Shown here piece by piece: positions 48,071-59,045 of a DNA stretch of 64,000 bases. Made by a program: the position numbers and the translations under genes. Origin of the DNA: Sipunculus nudus. Taxonomy: Eukaryota; Annelida; Sipuncula; Golfingiida; Sipunculidae. The notes under the pieces are model-generated. The model was not told the origin of the DNA. It was given only the letters and a program-made list of their open reading frames with translations, and did not search any database. How positions within the stretch are numbered: position 1 is the stretch's first letter; each line of letters starts with the position of its first letter. The stretch covers positions 21,121,079 through 21,185,078 of the forward strand of contig CM049307.1 in the NCBI GenBank assembly GCA_026874595.1, given 5' to 3'.

Positions 48071-48731
48071 GCGCTTTTCCCAATTTCTAAATTTCTGGCG
48101 GTAAGCCTCCGGAACTAACTCATAACCTTTCAGGATTAACCGTTTTACCAGGTCATAGTCAGCAGCAGCTTCAACTGAAAGCTCTTATAAATTTCTCTGG
48201 CCTTGCCATGGTCCAAATTTCCTTAGGCCATTTTAAATTTTTAGCTGCCTTCTTAAAGTGTAAGAAATATTTATCAACCTCTTTTTCTTGAAAAGGTGGG
48301 ACAAGTCTAATGTGTTTAGTAACATGAAAACTGTGAGTTGGGGCAGCACTTAAACTACGTTCTACTTTAAGTCTTTCTAACTCCAGTCGTTTTAACTCAA
48401 TTTCTTTTTCTTTTTCTAGTCTTTCTCGTCTTTCTCTTTCTAACCCTTCTTCTCTCTCTTTTAATGCTAGCTCATGTTGCATTTCCAACTTTTTTAATTC
48501 CAATTGCATAGCAAGGCTATCATTTTTTTATGTTTCAACTTCAGTCTCTTCAATTAAACCTCTGCTAACTAGATCTTGCATGATTTAGCAATGATATCAG
48601 GCTTTCTCAAAGCTTTTTTTCACACTTGGCCCTAAGTGTTGTCCCAAACGCAACAACTGGTCTTTTGACAACTGTTCAAGTTGATCAGGGTCCGGATCGT
48701 CAACAAATGTCTTAGGTTTGAAATCTGCCAT
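48071..48731 (-). pseudogene. gag, N-terminal and capsid-like part, broken
   Basis: The likely gag start is the ATG at 48731, 142 nt downstream of the primer site, opening with MADFKPKTF. A frameshift near 48600 and a TAA at 48528-48530 break the frame. The readable piece 48171-48509 starts with a long E/R/K-rich coiled-coil helix (about 40 residues), then a segment with HIRLVPPFQEKEVDKYF that is typical of capsid-like gag domains in this kind of element. Near 48200 the frame changes again, with what looks like a short deletion, and coding continues in another frame to 48071. There a SINE interrupts it. Gag would form the particle shell around the RNA. The family assignment is from remembered pattern, not a search. 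Confidence 0.78.
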
Positions 48732-48872
48732 GTTAAGATGTAAAAAAAATAACAAAAAAGCACTGAGATAAATCCTGTAAACAATGTACTGTAAACAATA
48801 TGTAATCTTGTAAACAAGTTATGATAAAACAATGTCCAGGTCAATGCCTAATAAATGTGAAAACTATTAAGC

Positions 48873-48890
48873 ATCCCGGACGAGCCCCCA
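48873..48890 (-). other. Primer-binding site, tRNA-Pro type
   Basis: The minus strand reads TGGGGGCTCGTCCGGGAT, starting 6 nt inside the 5' LTR. As I recall it, this 18-mer is the tRNA-Pro primer-binding site of murine leukaemia virus, complementary to the 3' end of tRNA-Pro including CCA. The position and the perfect 18-nt length make the assignment strong. It fixes the element's direction and its likely minus-strand DNA primer. Confidence 0.88.
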
Positions 48891-48896
48891 ATTTTA

Positions 48897-49705
48897 TGTT
48901 ACGGAACCTGATATAAACAGATCAAGTATGCGTGATGAACACAAATTTTGTAACGAAGATAGAAATCAAATCAGATTCTGTAACACTAGGCAGCGTGAAA
49001 TGTCTAGGGCAATAAATAAAGAAGTCAGTGTTTTTTTTTGTTAACAAATAACTATAATTTATTCTTAAAACAACCCTAACAATACAATACACTAAATCAA
49101 TACAATTATACAGTAAAAAAGCGCTATAGCAACAAGTCAATACAATCACACAGAAAGATAATGGTACAGTACCTGGTTACCAATACAGTCACCACGATAA
49201 GTCCTTTAAATGTAAACTCTCGGAGAATGACAGTCCTGTGGAAAGTTCTTGCAACAACCCAGAAAGTAAACTGAAGTCCAAATGTATAAAATCCAGGAGA
49301 TAGTCTGTAGAAAATCTATAATTGCCGCATTCGTCGGATAAGGTCCTAGAACCTGACACACGCTTCTGCGTCCGCTCGAATCTGCTCAGCTGTCTGCCCT
49401 CTGGTTCTAAAAAAACAGCCCCTTTATATACCTTCACACCCCAAGCCGGGAATGTTCCACTTCTTGAACACTCTATAAGGTCCTGCACAACACGCGTTTT
49501 TGGAATTCTCTAGAAAGACATAGCCGTGTGTCTCTACACACCAGGCTCATCACGTGACCCACGACCCGGCGTGAAAGCCCAAGGCTCACATGACAACGAG
49601 AGTCCAACCAGTACGGAATAAACATAAAATGCAACACGTGGCCAGACACGAGTGCCACAAAAGGAGCTACGCCCGTGTCACACAATAAAAAGAGCACCTG
49701 TAACA
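48897..49705 (-). repeat. 5' LTR of the Gmr1-like retrotransposon
   Basis: This is the upstream LTR for a minus-strand element. It begins TGTTACGG and ends CTGTAACA on the plus strand, so the termini are short inverted repeats (TGTTAC/GTAACA). It matches the LTR at 42665-43468 along its full length, with scattered substitutions and a few 1-2 nt indels. A TATA-like box lies at 49421-49430, and an AATAAA signal (minus strand) at 49058-49063. The right flank is a (TA)n tract. Confidence 0.93.
49421..49430 (-). promoter_or_regulatory. TATA box in the 5' LTR
   Basis: On the minus strand the sequence reads TATATAAAGG, a strong TATA-box match inside the LTR. The same motif is kept in the other LTR (43186-43195), and a variant, TATAAATAGGG, occurs in the solo LTR (23274-23284). 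Conservation across three copies supports a real LTR promoter. Transcription would start about 25-30 bp further left. Confidence 0.6.
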
Positions 49706-49736
49706 ATATATATATATTGTTATATATATATATATA
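49706..49736. repeat. (TA)n microsatellite at the retrotransposon's right edge
   Basis: TA run interrupted by TTGT. It is the other half of the tract at 42610-42664. Confidence 0.96.
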
Positions 49737-50703
49737 GGAAAGAAATACAAGGTTCTGCTGAGTGTGTATTCCATTACCACTAAAAATTGTTTTACATTTT
49801 TATTTCATTTCGTCATGATTCGAGGTGTCTCATATTTCTCTTGTTCAATTGTCACCATTTTCCTTGGCTGATGAAAATATTTACAAATTCATATATTTTC
49901 ACCTGCTTTATTTCATTACGAAAATGACAAAGTTAATTTCGCAGTTTATTAATAATTGTGGCGAGATAATGAAGTCCTCTCCGCTAATTGCAAAGCACGA
50001 AAAATAACTTTCTTTGTCCAAAAGTTAAGGATAAAATATGCATTTTAACTAACATGGATTGTTTGCCGAAAGCTTTTCAATTCACAATGTGAATTGATTA
50101 TAGAGGCCACGTACAGATTATAAATATTCTTCCTTTTGTTGAAGATTGGCTGACGGAAAAACTTTATTTTTGCATTGCGTTAAAAAAAATTCGGGGAAAA
50201 ACGAATTAGTCGTAATAAGGTAACAATATATTCTAAATAACTGGCTTTTGCGTGTGGATGATTATAAAATCATCGTCATTTATGGTTTAGAATTCCATTC
50301 ACGCAAATTCAATTCAGGTACTTGATCATCAAAACGAATTTGCTGCCAATTGGTAACAACGGCAGCGCTACAAATCCATCAACACGAGTATTTGTGAAGT
50401 TTCTGCTGTTTAATGCATGACTGCCAAAGTAGATAGGTAAAGAGAGCCATCCATATACATGGGCGCCACGGAAGGCATTCAGGTAGAGGAAAAGGTTTTA
50501 AATATTAAAGAGTGCCGTGCGTGACCGGTATGTAAGCATGCAAAATGCATTTACTTTGGGAAAAATAATCTTGAATCATTAACACCCTTGGTTTAAACCG
50601 CAGTCAGGGAGAAACTGATTTCAGTAATATCTCTGTCATCGTATACCTATTGATCAGTCCTTGTACTGTTTCATGTCACGTTTTGGAGTGCCCGAAGTGA
50701 AGC
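49737..50703. other. Unrecognised sequence between the two large elements
   Basis: No ORF above about 60 codons and no repeats recognised. Confidence 0.5.
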
Positions 50704-50706
50704 TTA

Positions 50707-51440
50707 GGGCCCAGTCACACATCGCCTACGATCAACTACGACTTCATGGTCTCGACGTCTCTATGGGCCCAGTCACACATGCGTACGATCGCCTACGACT
50801 ACATGGTCTTGGGGTCTCTATGGGCCCAGTCACACATGCCGACGATCGCCTTCGATCACCTTCGGCTTCATGGTCTTGGTCTCTATTGGCACAGTTACAC
50901 ATGCCTACGATCAACTACGACTTCATGGTCTCGACTTCTCTATGGGCCAAGTGTCACATGCCTACGATCAACTACGACTTCATGGTCTCAACGTCTCTAT
51001 AGGCCCAGGCACACATGCCTACGATCGCCTACGATCACATTCGGCTTCATGGTCTTGGGGTCTCTATGGGCCCAGTCACACATGCCGACGATCGCCTTCG
51101 ATCACCTTCGGCTTCATGGTCTTGGTCTCTATTGGCACAGTTACACATGCCTACGATCAACTACGACTTCATGGTCTGGACGTCTCAATGGGCCCAGTCA
51201 CACATGCCTACGATCGCCTACGATCAACTACGACTTCATGGTCTCGACTTCTCTATGGGCCCAGTGTCACATGCCTACGATCAACTACGACTTCATGGTC
51301 TCGACGTCTCTATAGGCCAAGACACACATGCCTACGATCGCCTACGATCACCTTCGGCTTCATGGTCTCGACGTCTCTACGGGCCAAGTTACTCATTCCT
51401 ACGATCGCTTACGATCGTCTACGACTTCATGGTCATGATT
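50707..51440 (+). repeat. 12-unit tandem array built from the transposon's left end
   Basis: Twelve head-to-tail units begin near 50709, 50769, 50827, 50890, 50947, 51002, 51071, 51134, 51192, 51259, 51313 and 51380. Units fall into two length classes, about 55-59 and 63-69 bp, which differ by one extra CCTACGATCG-type block. Each unit starts with the element's own terminal sequence (CCCAGTCACACATGCC), runs through ACTACGACTTCATGGTCTC, and ends CTCTATGGG. Units 3-6 and 7 onward repeat at a larger 244-bp period. Long forward ORFs over this array in all frames follow from the repeat lacking stops and are not taken as genes. Confidence 0.9.
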
Positions 51441-52561
51441 AGTCGTTGCCGATCACCTGCCACGTGGCGTATGGAATTGGCCCTACGGTCACAGATGGGA
51501 TCACGTAACGGTCGTTATCAGTCGATGCAGTTCTAGAGTTTTATCTGACTGCATATTTTACCGCAATACAACCGCTCGTGAGATTACTACCGACCGCTCG
51601 GTCCATGAGAACAAATATCGTGCGATAAATTCCGGCTTGTCGTTATGGGACTGATATTGCGTGTAAACTAAGGAACTGAGCAAATTGTGCACATATAAGC
51701 TACGGAACCATGGAATTGAGGGGCGACCCCTCTCAACACGGATGCGCATAGGAGCACAAAATATTTGCAGTTTTGTCACATATTGATATGGAATGTAGCA
51801 GAGAAATATATTTTTGCATCGTACTTTCCCCATTGTGCTGAACCAAGTTTGTAAATCCTTAAGACAAATACTGAGTTTGTAAAATAATAAAATAAAATTT
51901 GGGAATTCAGGAAAAAAAAGTTTGAAGTAGCTATAGCTTTTCGTTATTTCAGGTGAAGAATTTTCTAACAAATGGGGCAAAAGAATTCGCGAATGATCCA
52001 GTTAAAGTGTTTTTTTTTTCTCCAAAACGTTCCAGACTTTTGAAGGTGATACCCCTCCCGTGCACTCACCCACATAAGTAAAAGTTCAGTTCAAAGGTAT
52101 AGATTTTATTGCCAGGGGTGATAAAAATCCAAATTCACTTAGCCCTATGCATGTATCGCCCTCTATGTGCCACTGCCAGTCACGTGATAACAACAGTTCT
52201 TACGATCCGTCATACCGCTCGGCACCTCTGAATGATATCTTTAAAACAAGACCACCAACGATCACTCTTCTTCTAGTCGAACGACAACATTGGAGTGCGC
52301 CGATCTCTCCAAGACCATTGGCCGCCGAGCGAAAAAGCCTACTTAGGACTGTTTAGGACAACCTACGGGTTTTTGAGTCGTTAGGACTTTCAAAAGCTAC
52401 CTACAATATTCCTGTCGTAACTGGTCGTTAGCTGTCGAAAACTGGTGGTAAAGGGATGCGTTGCTGCCCCTTAGGACAACCTTCGATCTTTTGTGAGTTG
52501 TTTGGACTTGTCGTACGACCTTTCATAGACTGCCTACGATGTAAAGGTCGTACGTTATCCT

Positions 52562-52953
52562 AAGCCTAGTCACATACATCACACAACACATATACGACAG
52601 GACTACGACAGAAAATTGGGGAAATCCATGGGAAAGTCATGGGCGTGTCGTACGAAATTCAGGTGTTCTTCGACGGAAAAAGCTATCGTATACCCTTGTC
52701 GTAGGATTTTGAATATGTTCAAAATGTTTTTCAGCGTCGTAGGTTATTCTATATGTCTGACCGATCTTGTAGGTCTTTTGTACGATACCTCACGACTGTG
52801 TTACGATAAACCTACGACTTTCTTACAATTTTCTGAGGCCCAACGAATCGTGGCACTTTCCTACGACAGCACAACGATCGCCATAGGTTCTACCTATGTC
52901 TTGAGCCTATAAGTCACATACATCGCATAACACATATACGACAGGTCTACGAC
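52562..52953. repeat. Pair of 50-bp direct repeats inside copy 2
   Basis: The segments 52562-52612 and 52904-52953 share GTCACATACATC, ACACATATACGACAGG and CTACGACAGAAA, about 342 bp apart. They may mark an internal duplication or a nested related element. Confidence 0.7.
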
Positions 52954-53257
52954 AGAAAGAATTTTTCTTTTGTTTTGCGACCATTGTAGGAACCGCATAC
53001 GACCTACGTAGGGAGAACGTACGATTAGATGAGACAGCCCTGACCAATTTTCCCACGATCGTCTTACAACATATATTTAATTGTGAACGCTTCCATCAAA
53101 TTATGAAATTAAACCTCTCCCAAAACAACGACGGTTCCATCTGTCGTAGCCCTGATGATATTGTTCGATAGTCAAAATCGTAGGTTGATTGTGACTATGG
53201 TTTTACCTGTCGCAACCCAGTCGTGAGGGGACGTGTGACTGGTCACTTACACATACA

Positions 53258-53258
53258 A

Positions 53259-53290
<32 letters not shown>
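53258..53290. repeat. (ATT)n microsatellite
   Basis: Eleven ATT repeats starting 9 bp beyond the right TTA flank of the Harbinger-like copy 2. Confidence 0.98.
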
Positions 53291-53506
53291 GGTGACGTTC
53301 TTAAGATAAAGGTCACTACTTTAAATATCCTATGTCGTACACTATAAATTCTTAATTATATATACTTCATAGTATCGTATTATATTAATATGATATACAG
53401 CGATGCTAAAACTATCAAATTCCAAAGTTTCTCATAGGATAAATTATAATGGGGCACTGTTACGCGAAATATTTTAAGTATGTTTATTCAGTATTTAAAT
53501 TATTAT

Positions 53507-53509
<3 letters not shown>

Positions 53510-53567
<58 letters not shown>
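53510..53567. repeat. (AT)n microsatellite
   Basis: AT run of about 29 repeats, preceded by four TTA repeats. Confidence 0.98.
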
Positions 53568-53569
<2 letters not shown>

Positions 53570-56500
53570 AAATTCGACTTCCGACCGGGAGTTTAGTCCG
53601 TAGGGACGTCCGACATCCGAGTTTTAGTGCATACCGTGTTGCAGAGGACCTAGCAGAGGAATTTAAATATTTTCGAGAAAGGAATCAGCAAAAGTTTCGT
53701 AAGGACAAGGAAAAACGACATGAGGGTACTCCTAGGACACTGCGAATATGACGGAAGAGAGAGTTTCGCCGCGACTGGGCACGGAGCGGTCGAGCAGGGG
53801 CTGGAATCACGCCTCAGCCAGGATGGAAATTAAAACTGAATGGTGAAAATTAATCTGCTCTGAAACACATTCCGCACAGCGTTTGTGACCAGGTGCAGTT
53901 AAAATGCGATATTGCCGCAATCAATACACAGTTTGCAGTAAGTAATACAAGGTAACGAATCAGAAATCTATCAAGAAACCCTGGAACAAGCGCTGACTGA
54001 ATTTTCCTGATGCGTGGTTTACAGATCACACCTGTTTGCGGCCCGTTACATCCTGTGTCCGTCAGTGTACGTTTGAACAAAACGCGAACCCCGGCGAGAA
54101 CAGGATGACAGGTTTTAAAGATCAGTTGCTTGTCAAACCTTGTTTAATAAACGGACCATCAAACACAGCGACAGGTGCATTAGATTCAGTATGATCTAAA
54201 GGTTTCAGTGTAAACATTAATTTTAGGCAGATTTGAAAATTTTTAGTCATTTAAGATTCCGTTTTCAATGTAAGCGCTACTTTTACATTCGTTTAAAATT
54301 TGCTTTGTTTTACTGAAATTTGCTTTTTTTCCTGATTGTTGCAGAACTATAATCTATAATAATGACCAACCATATATTAAAACATATTCCCTTCTTAGGT
54401 GTCGTTGTGGACAATTAATTAGTAACTATTGTTTAGTTTAAATATAAACGAAATATCATCATTGTTCTTGTGAAAACTTTTTCTATGACACGGACGTCTT
54501 TCCATAACAAGAAACTTTCATATCAACAGACGTAAGTCTCTCATATCAATGGACGTAAGTGCTTGGCCACCTGTCGTGGGACAAGTTTTAGTTACCCCGC
54601 CTTAAAGAAGGAGAAATACTTTGAAGGTTAGCTCAAAAGTATGTCTGACGAAGTTTCTTGACCTGATCATACTGACCTGCATATGTATTAACGATAAAAT
54701 AAAAGCTATTCATATTTCAAAGATTACATGCAACACTTTGAGAGACCAGTTTCATGCCATAAAATATGGAGAAACATTTGGTTTTGGTATTTATTAGTTA
54801 AAAAACAAATATCCTAGACCACACATTGGAATGGCTGGTATTTACTGCTTCAGCCTGGATAATATGAGAAACGCGTCTGGCCTTCAAGAAGGCGCCTTTG
54901 GATAAGACATAAAGCGACCACTGAGCTGTTGATCCCATTGGGAAAAGCCGAGGGTTTTCTTTGGCCGCTTAGGACCCGGCGTTGCTCTGCAATCTTGACC
55001 ATATTGCTACCATTACGAACGATGGACCTTATTACAATGTTCATAAAACGTGTAATCATTCTTAATAAGTAGGAGATCGCCGTCCACTCACTGTGATGTA
55101 TTTGATTTATCCCCGTCTTGCTGTAGACTCATCAGTCAACCCGTCCGTATACGTTCAGGTTTCTGTCTCATCTATCTAACGTAATCTGCTGTGAAATTAG
55201 CTTCCCGCAGTATACCTCGTAATGGACAACATTAACTGGTTGTGGTCATCATGGAAATCACAGTTCAAGGATCCACGCTGTATCGGCGGCAACATATGAT
55301 TGTATGAGGGTTATATGGATAATGTAATAGACACTGCTATTAAACAAACGGTGATCCCACGATACAGTAAAGCTGGGTTTAGAATAACTAATAACATCAA
55401 GATTCCTGCTCGCTTTTGATTTAACGCTGCGGCTTGAATAAAGGCTACATGATGCATTAATTTTTATGACAACATTTTCGGCAAAAGTTCTAGGTTTTGA
55501 AAAAGTTCCATTCGTTATATAAACATTATATATTCAAATTGATTTGTACAACTAATAATAACTAATACAAGGCACTCTCCATGGCACGGATCTTAGAGCT
55601 CGGTAGACGATAAGGGTGGACACCGGGGACTTCGGAGAAAACCACCGTCGTACCAAAATGATAGATTATTCACCTTTTTAATATGTTTATATATATATGT
55701 ACCAATATCTTCATACATGCTTCTCATAAACAATATATTTAATAAGATCCAGAATCATCGATAATTATGCTTTTAGCCATTATGCATATGTTAAGTTCTT
55801 GATACTTCTTATAAACAATATGTTCATCACGCACTCCAACTTAAATTCACCATTTTCTCTCTCGTTTCTGTTTCCGGCATGGACAATTGCACTGGGGTTC
55901 GACGAGTTCAAGAAACTTTTTTTTTTGGTTTTGATTAGACCAGATGGCTCAACGGACGGATGGTTTACATGCGCCGCTGGTCTATGATGTTGCCTTTTGA
56001 GCACAGGTCATGTCATTATAGGCACCCTTAGCATATCGTTTATCCCTAGTGTGCACTCCCCCTCAACCCCACAGTGAATGCTTTTGATCACGGGTGATTG
56101 ACAGGCGTAGAAAGAATGACTCATGTGCACCAAAACTTCATGCCCAATCAAATATACCCCCGGGGAAGCCGAGGAAATATCTGTCCTACCAGGCCCACGG
56201 AAAAAAGCGGAAAACGGCCAGTTGCACGGCCAGTTTATCGGCCAAGTAAACCAATGTTTGTCTATTCGTTTGTTTACTGTTCAAAAGATTAGGTACAATG
56301 TGCTGAACTATTTCTATACAAAGTACGTTGCTGAGAGCTGTGATATGGGCTAAGGAAGATCCCATTAAATAAGGGACAAATTTTTAGGGTTTACACTCAA
56401 AGTGTCATGTTAGTACATTGCGATAGATTCTTGTGATTGGGTCTTTGCCACATGGTACACGACCATAGATAACAAATGTACCCATGCGGTAGTCAGATTT

Positions 56501-58609
56501 GCATGTATTTGAAACTGTATACGAGAGAGATGCACATCATGATAACAATAACAAATATTTGAAAGCGCTGTTTATATTTGAGCATTACAAAAGTAATATG
56601 CACATACATTGACACCATAAGACTCAATGTGAGGAATTGCCATTAAAAATGAAACTGAGACTTATTCACAATCATTATTATTACTGGCCGTCATATTAAT
56701 GTCCATGAAGATGATTGTGTATAGATGGAATTCATTCTTCATTTTTAAAATATGCATTGAATAGGATTTGTGGAGTGTCTAGACCCAATCGTTAACAGAT
56801 AAAAATGGTTTCTGTCACAAAATATTAGTTGGGAATAAAACCCGCAAGCTTTCTAAGTAGAGAAATTGATTCGCCGGTCAAAGTTTTAATTCTTCATCCA
56901 TCTTAACAGGTTTGGAGCCGTCAGTTTTTCTTGCTCCTTGTGACACGTTTATAATTTTTTTCTGCTAATTAGCTGAATATTTGAAAAGGTGGTAAAATGT
57001 TAATTATCTAATTGCTTTCCGTTATCGCCGCTGAAGCATTCATGATTGTTTTTGCCATTTCTTGTTTACACTAGAGATAAGGATTTTCCGAATCTGCCAA
57101 TGCATATTAAGTGGTTTTTCGCGCCAGTTCCCTCTTACGCATTATCCTATTATCTTGGAGTAGATTAAGAAATGACAGTTTATAAGCTCCTAATTGATTC
57201 TATAGCAGACCAGGATACTCTCGAGTGTAACTCAATTATTTTGAGTTAAAATGTCCCAAGTGTATTGTGAATATCCGCTCTCTTCCATGTAAATACAGGT
57301 TAGCGGTAGTTCAGCTGTTTTGTCATGCATTTTAAAACGAGCGTTGCACCTAAAATCTACAAGGTACAAGTTGTACAAAACAAAGCTTCTGAGAACTCAT
57401 CTACACTTTCATAACGAAAAAAAAAACCTTCCAAATATGGGACCTACGAAATAAATATAAACACTGATACTCAAGGAATTCCATATCGAAGATTACAATA
57501 ACGATAATTTAATATTTCTCTGGTTTTGCTTAAGATTAAAATAACAGGAACATAGTGTAAAAAGACTATACTCAGTTCTGATTTTATCAGATCATCAACA
57601 CAAATCATTTGGAATTTCAGGAGGATAGAGCACTTGCCATAATTTTATTACATGTGTGCTGCATAGTAATTTCTCCTTACGCTTTCTTTGAGTACCATAC
57701 TCGAGAAGAATTAGTTTTTCCACCATTACGATATAAGGCCTTTTTAAAGTAAAAGTGCATCTTAAATGGTTATGGTTAAGGATACCTATTTGTTGAGGAC
57801 AATTATTGAAAACACTAATGTGCTTAATTATTAAGAGCGCAAAAGAAGTACCTTTTGGGTCTTCAAAGAAAAGTGAACTACAGCTCTCAAGGTAGAATTA
57901 CGCATACTGCTTTTTTAAACAAAAGGTATGCCAATGCTCAGCCCTCCTTGGATTTATTTTCTGCACCTGTCCGATACAATAAACCACCTTTACCTACTTC
58001 TTTATCAATTCTTTCTAGGCAAAGGAACAATGCAACATAACAAAACCCAATGTATGCTCGCCAAAAGCTATCATATTAAATCAAAAAAGATTTTATACCC
58101 CATAAAGAGAACAAAATACAACACGAATTTCAGATGAAGTCCATGGCGCCGGTTTTTCCAACACGTACACATAAATCAAAACTATGATTTGTTCGGCCTT
58201 TGATATTTATAAAAGTATGGCTCGAGAGGAAAATGCTTGACAGGTTCTGATCGGAGAAACGTTCTATGGGAACATTGGTCAAATTATGAGATTAAACTTT
58301 CATCTAGTATTGAAAACAATTTAGTCATATAGGACATTGGTTTTAGGCGTTTGACGGCAGAAATTAAAAAATTTCCTGGTTCGACAACTGGTCAGAGATT
58401 TAAAGGTCATAACTTCAGGACCAAAGAGCCTCTGTTATGTCTCACACACATTTTATGTAACTATGGTCTCGGAAATCCCGAAGGAAGAATATTATTATAT
58501 CATCCTTACTATATAGTTACCTTTATTCTAATGTAAATTGGCCATGCAACCAACAAAATCATGGCCTACCATCTATAAAATAACATTCTTTCTATCCGTC
58601 GCTATCTGT
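53568..58609. other. Unrecognised sequence
   Basis: Short ORFs only, without known motifs. A small local duplication lies at 54519-54560 (TCATATCAA.(A/G)GACGTAAGT, two copies). Confidence 0.5.
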
Positions 58610-58705
58610 CAAAGCGATACGGGTGGAGGAGATCGAACTTCATACTACCAAGTCTGTGGCAGCAACACCGACCTAGATTCAACAAACCACTCCGGCGTCT
58701 ATTTA
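58610..58705 (-). mobile_element. Possible tRNA-like SINE head
   Basis: On the minus strand GGAGTGGTTTGTTGAATC is followed, at about tRNA spacing, by AAGTTCGATCTCCTCC, a good box-B and T-arm match; box A is poor. A small hairpin (TATCGCT..AGCGATA type, 58600-58622) follows. It could be an old SINE or a chance match. Confidence 0.28.
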
Positions 58706-58977
58706 ATTAATAATTAACAAACTTTCACGTGTTCAGGCAGAATTCAAAACTGCCAGTCACATCCAAGGAACAAAATGTAAACAATAGACTTGTCTGAACA
58801 AAAAAAAAATATGCTTAAAAAATGGGACCTCTAATCCTCGATAACTCACATATGCTAAAGGTTTGGTCAGGAACTAACACAAAACGTCCTCCGCGTAGAA
58901 CAAGTGCACTTGAGTCATTTGATTGGTTTAAAATTATAAACATCGGAGCTGCTCGCTGAATGCAGGTGTATCTGCAT

Positions 58978-59045
58978 AGCCTAGTAGTATGAAGACGAGG
59001 AGAGAGCGCATAGCCTAGTAGTATGAGGACGAGGAGAGAGCACAA
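58978..59045 (+). repeat. 34-bp tandem duplication
   Basis: Two copies starting TAGCCTAGTAGTATGA, differing at one base (AAGACGAGG against AGGACGAGG). Confidence 0.95.

Larger units (their letters stand above)
42665..49705 (-). mobile_element. Ty3/gypsy-type LTR retrotransposon with integrase before RT (Gmr1-like), degenerate
   Basis: A full-length LTR element lies on the minus strand. It has two LTRs of about 805 bp, each starting TGTTAC and ending GTAACA, an 18-nt primer-binding site next to the right LTR, and a polypurine tract next to the left LTR. Read 5' to 3' (right to left), the interior gives gag with a CCHC knuckle, protease, integrase, reverse transcriptase, then RNase H. Integrase ahead of RT is the order of Ty1/copia, yet the proteins (H2C2 integrase with a GPY module, YIDD RT) are Ty3/gypsy in type. 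That combination defines the Gmr1-like group. The element sits in a (TA)n tract, so the 4-bp flank ATAT on both sides is compatible with a target duplication but not proof of one. By eye the LTRs differ at about 44 positions (roughly 94-95% identical). Several frame breaks and a SINE insertion make it inactive. No env-like ORF was seen. Confidence 0.93.
50707..53246 (+). mobile_element. PIF/Harbinger-like element, copy 2, with expanded terminal array
   Basis: This 2540-bp element is related to the copy at 7546-8213 and also has TTA flanks (50704-50706 and 53247-53249). The ends are GGGCCCAGTCACACA on the left and, reversed, GTGACCAGTCACACG on the right; about 21 of the first 25 positions agree. 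From left to right it holds a 12-unit tandem array (50707-51440), blocks shared with copy 1, and a segment with a 50-bp direct repeat (52562-52612 and 52904-52953). TACGAC/GTCGTA motifs occur in both orientations throughout. A 140-codon minus-strand ORF (51558-51980) resembles nothing I know and has no DDE-transposase features. An (ATT)n tract begins just outside the right end. Confidence 0.68.

Noticed and set aside
42665-49705. Endogenous retrovirus rather than retrotransposon
   Set aside because: The tRNA-Pro primer site suggested it, but there is no env-like ORF and the integrase GPY module and pol order fit a Ty3/gypsy-type Gmr1-like element.
50707-51440. CRISPR array
   Set aside because: Units abut head to tail without unique spacers, and the setting is an animal genome.
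50661-51536. Four forward ORFs up to 190 codons
   Set aside because: All lie in the tandem array, overlap in different frames, and show no domain.
51558-51980. Transposase of the Harbinger-like copy 2
   Set aside because: The 140-codon ORF shows no DDE spacing, helix-turn-helix or Myb-like motif that I can recognise.
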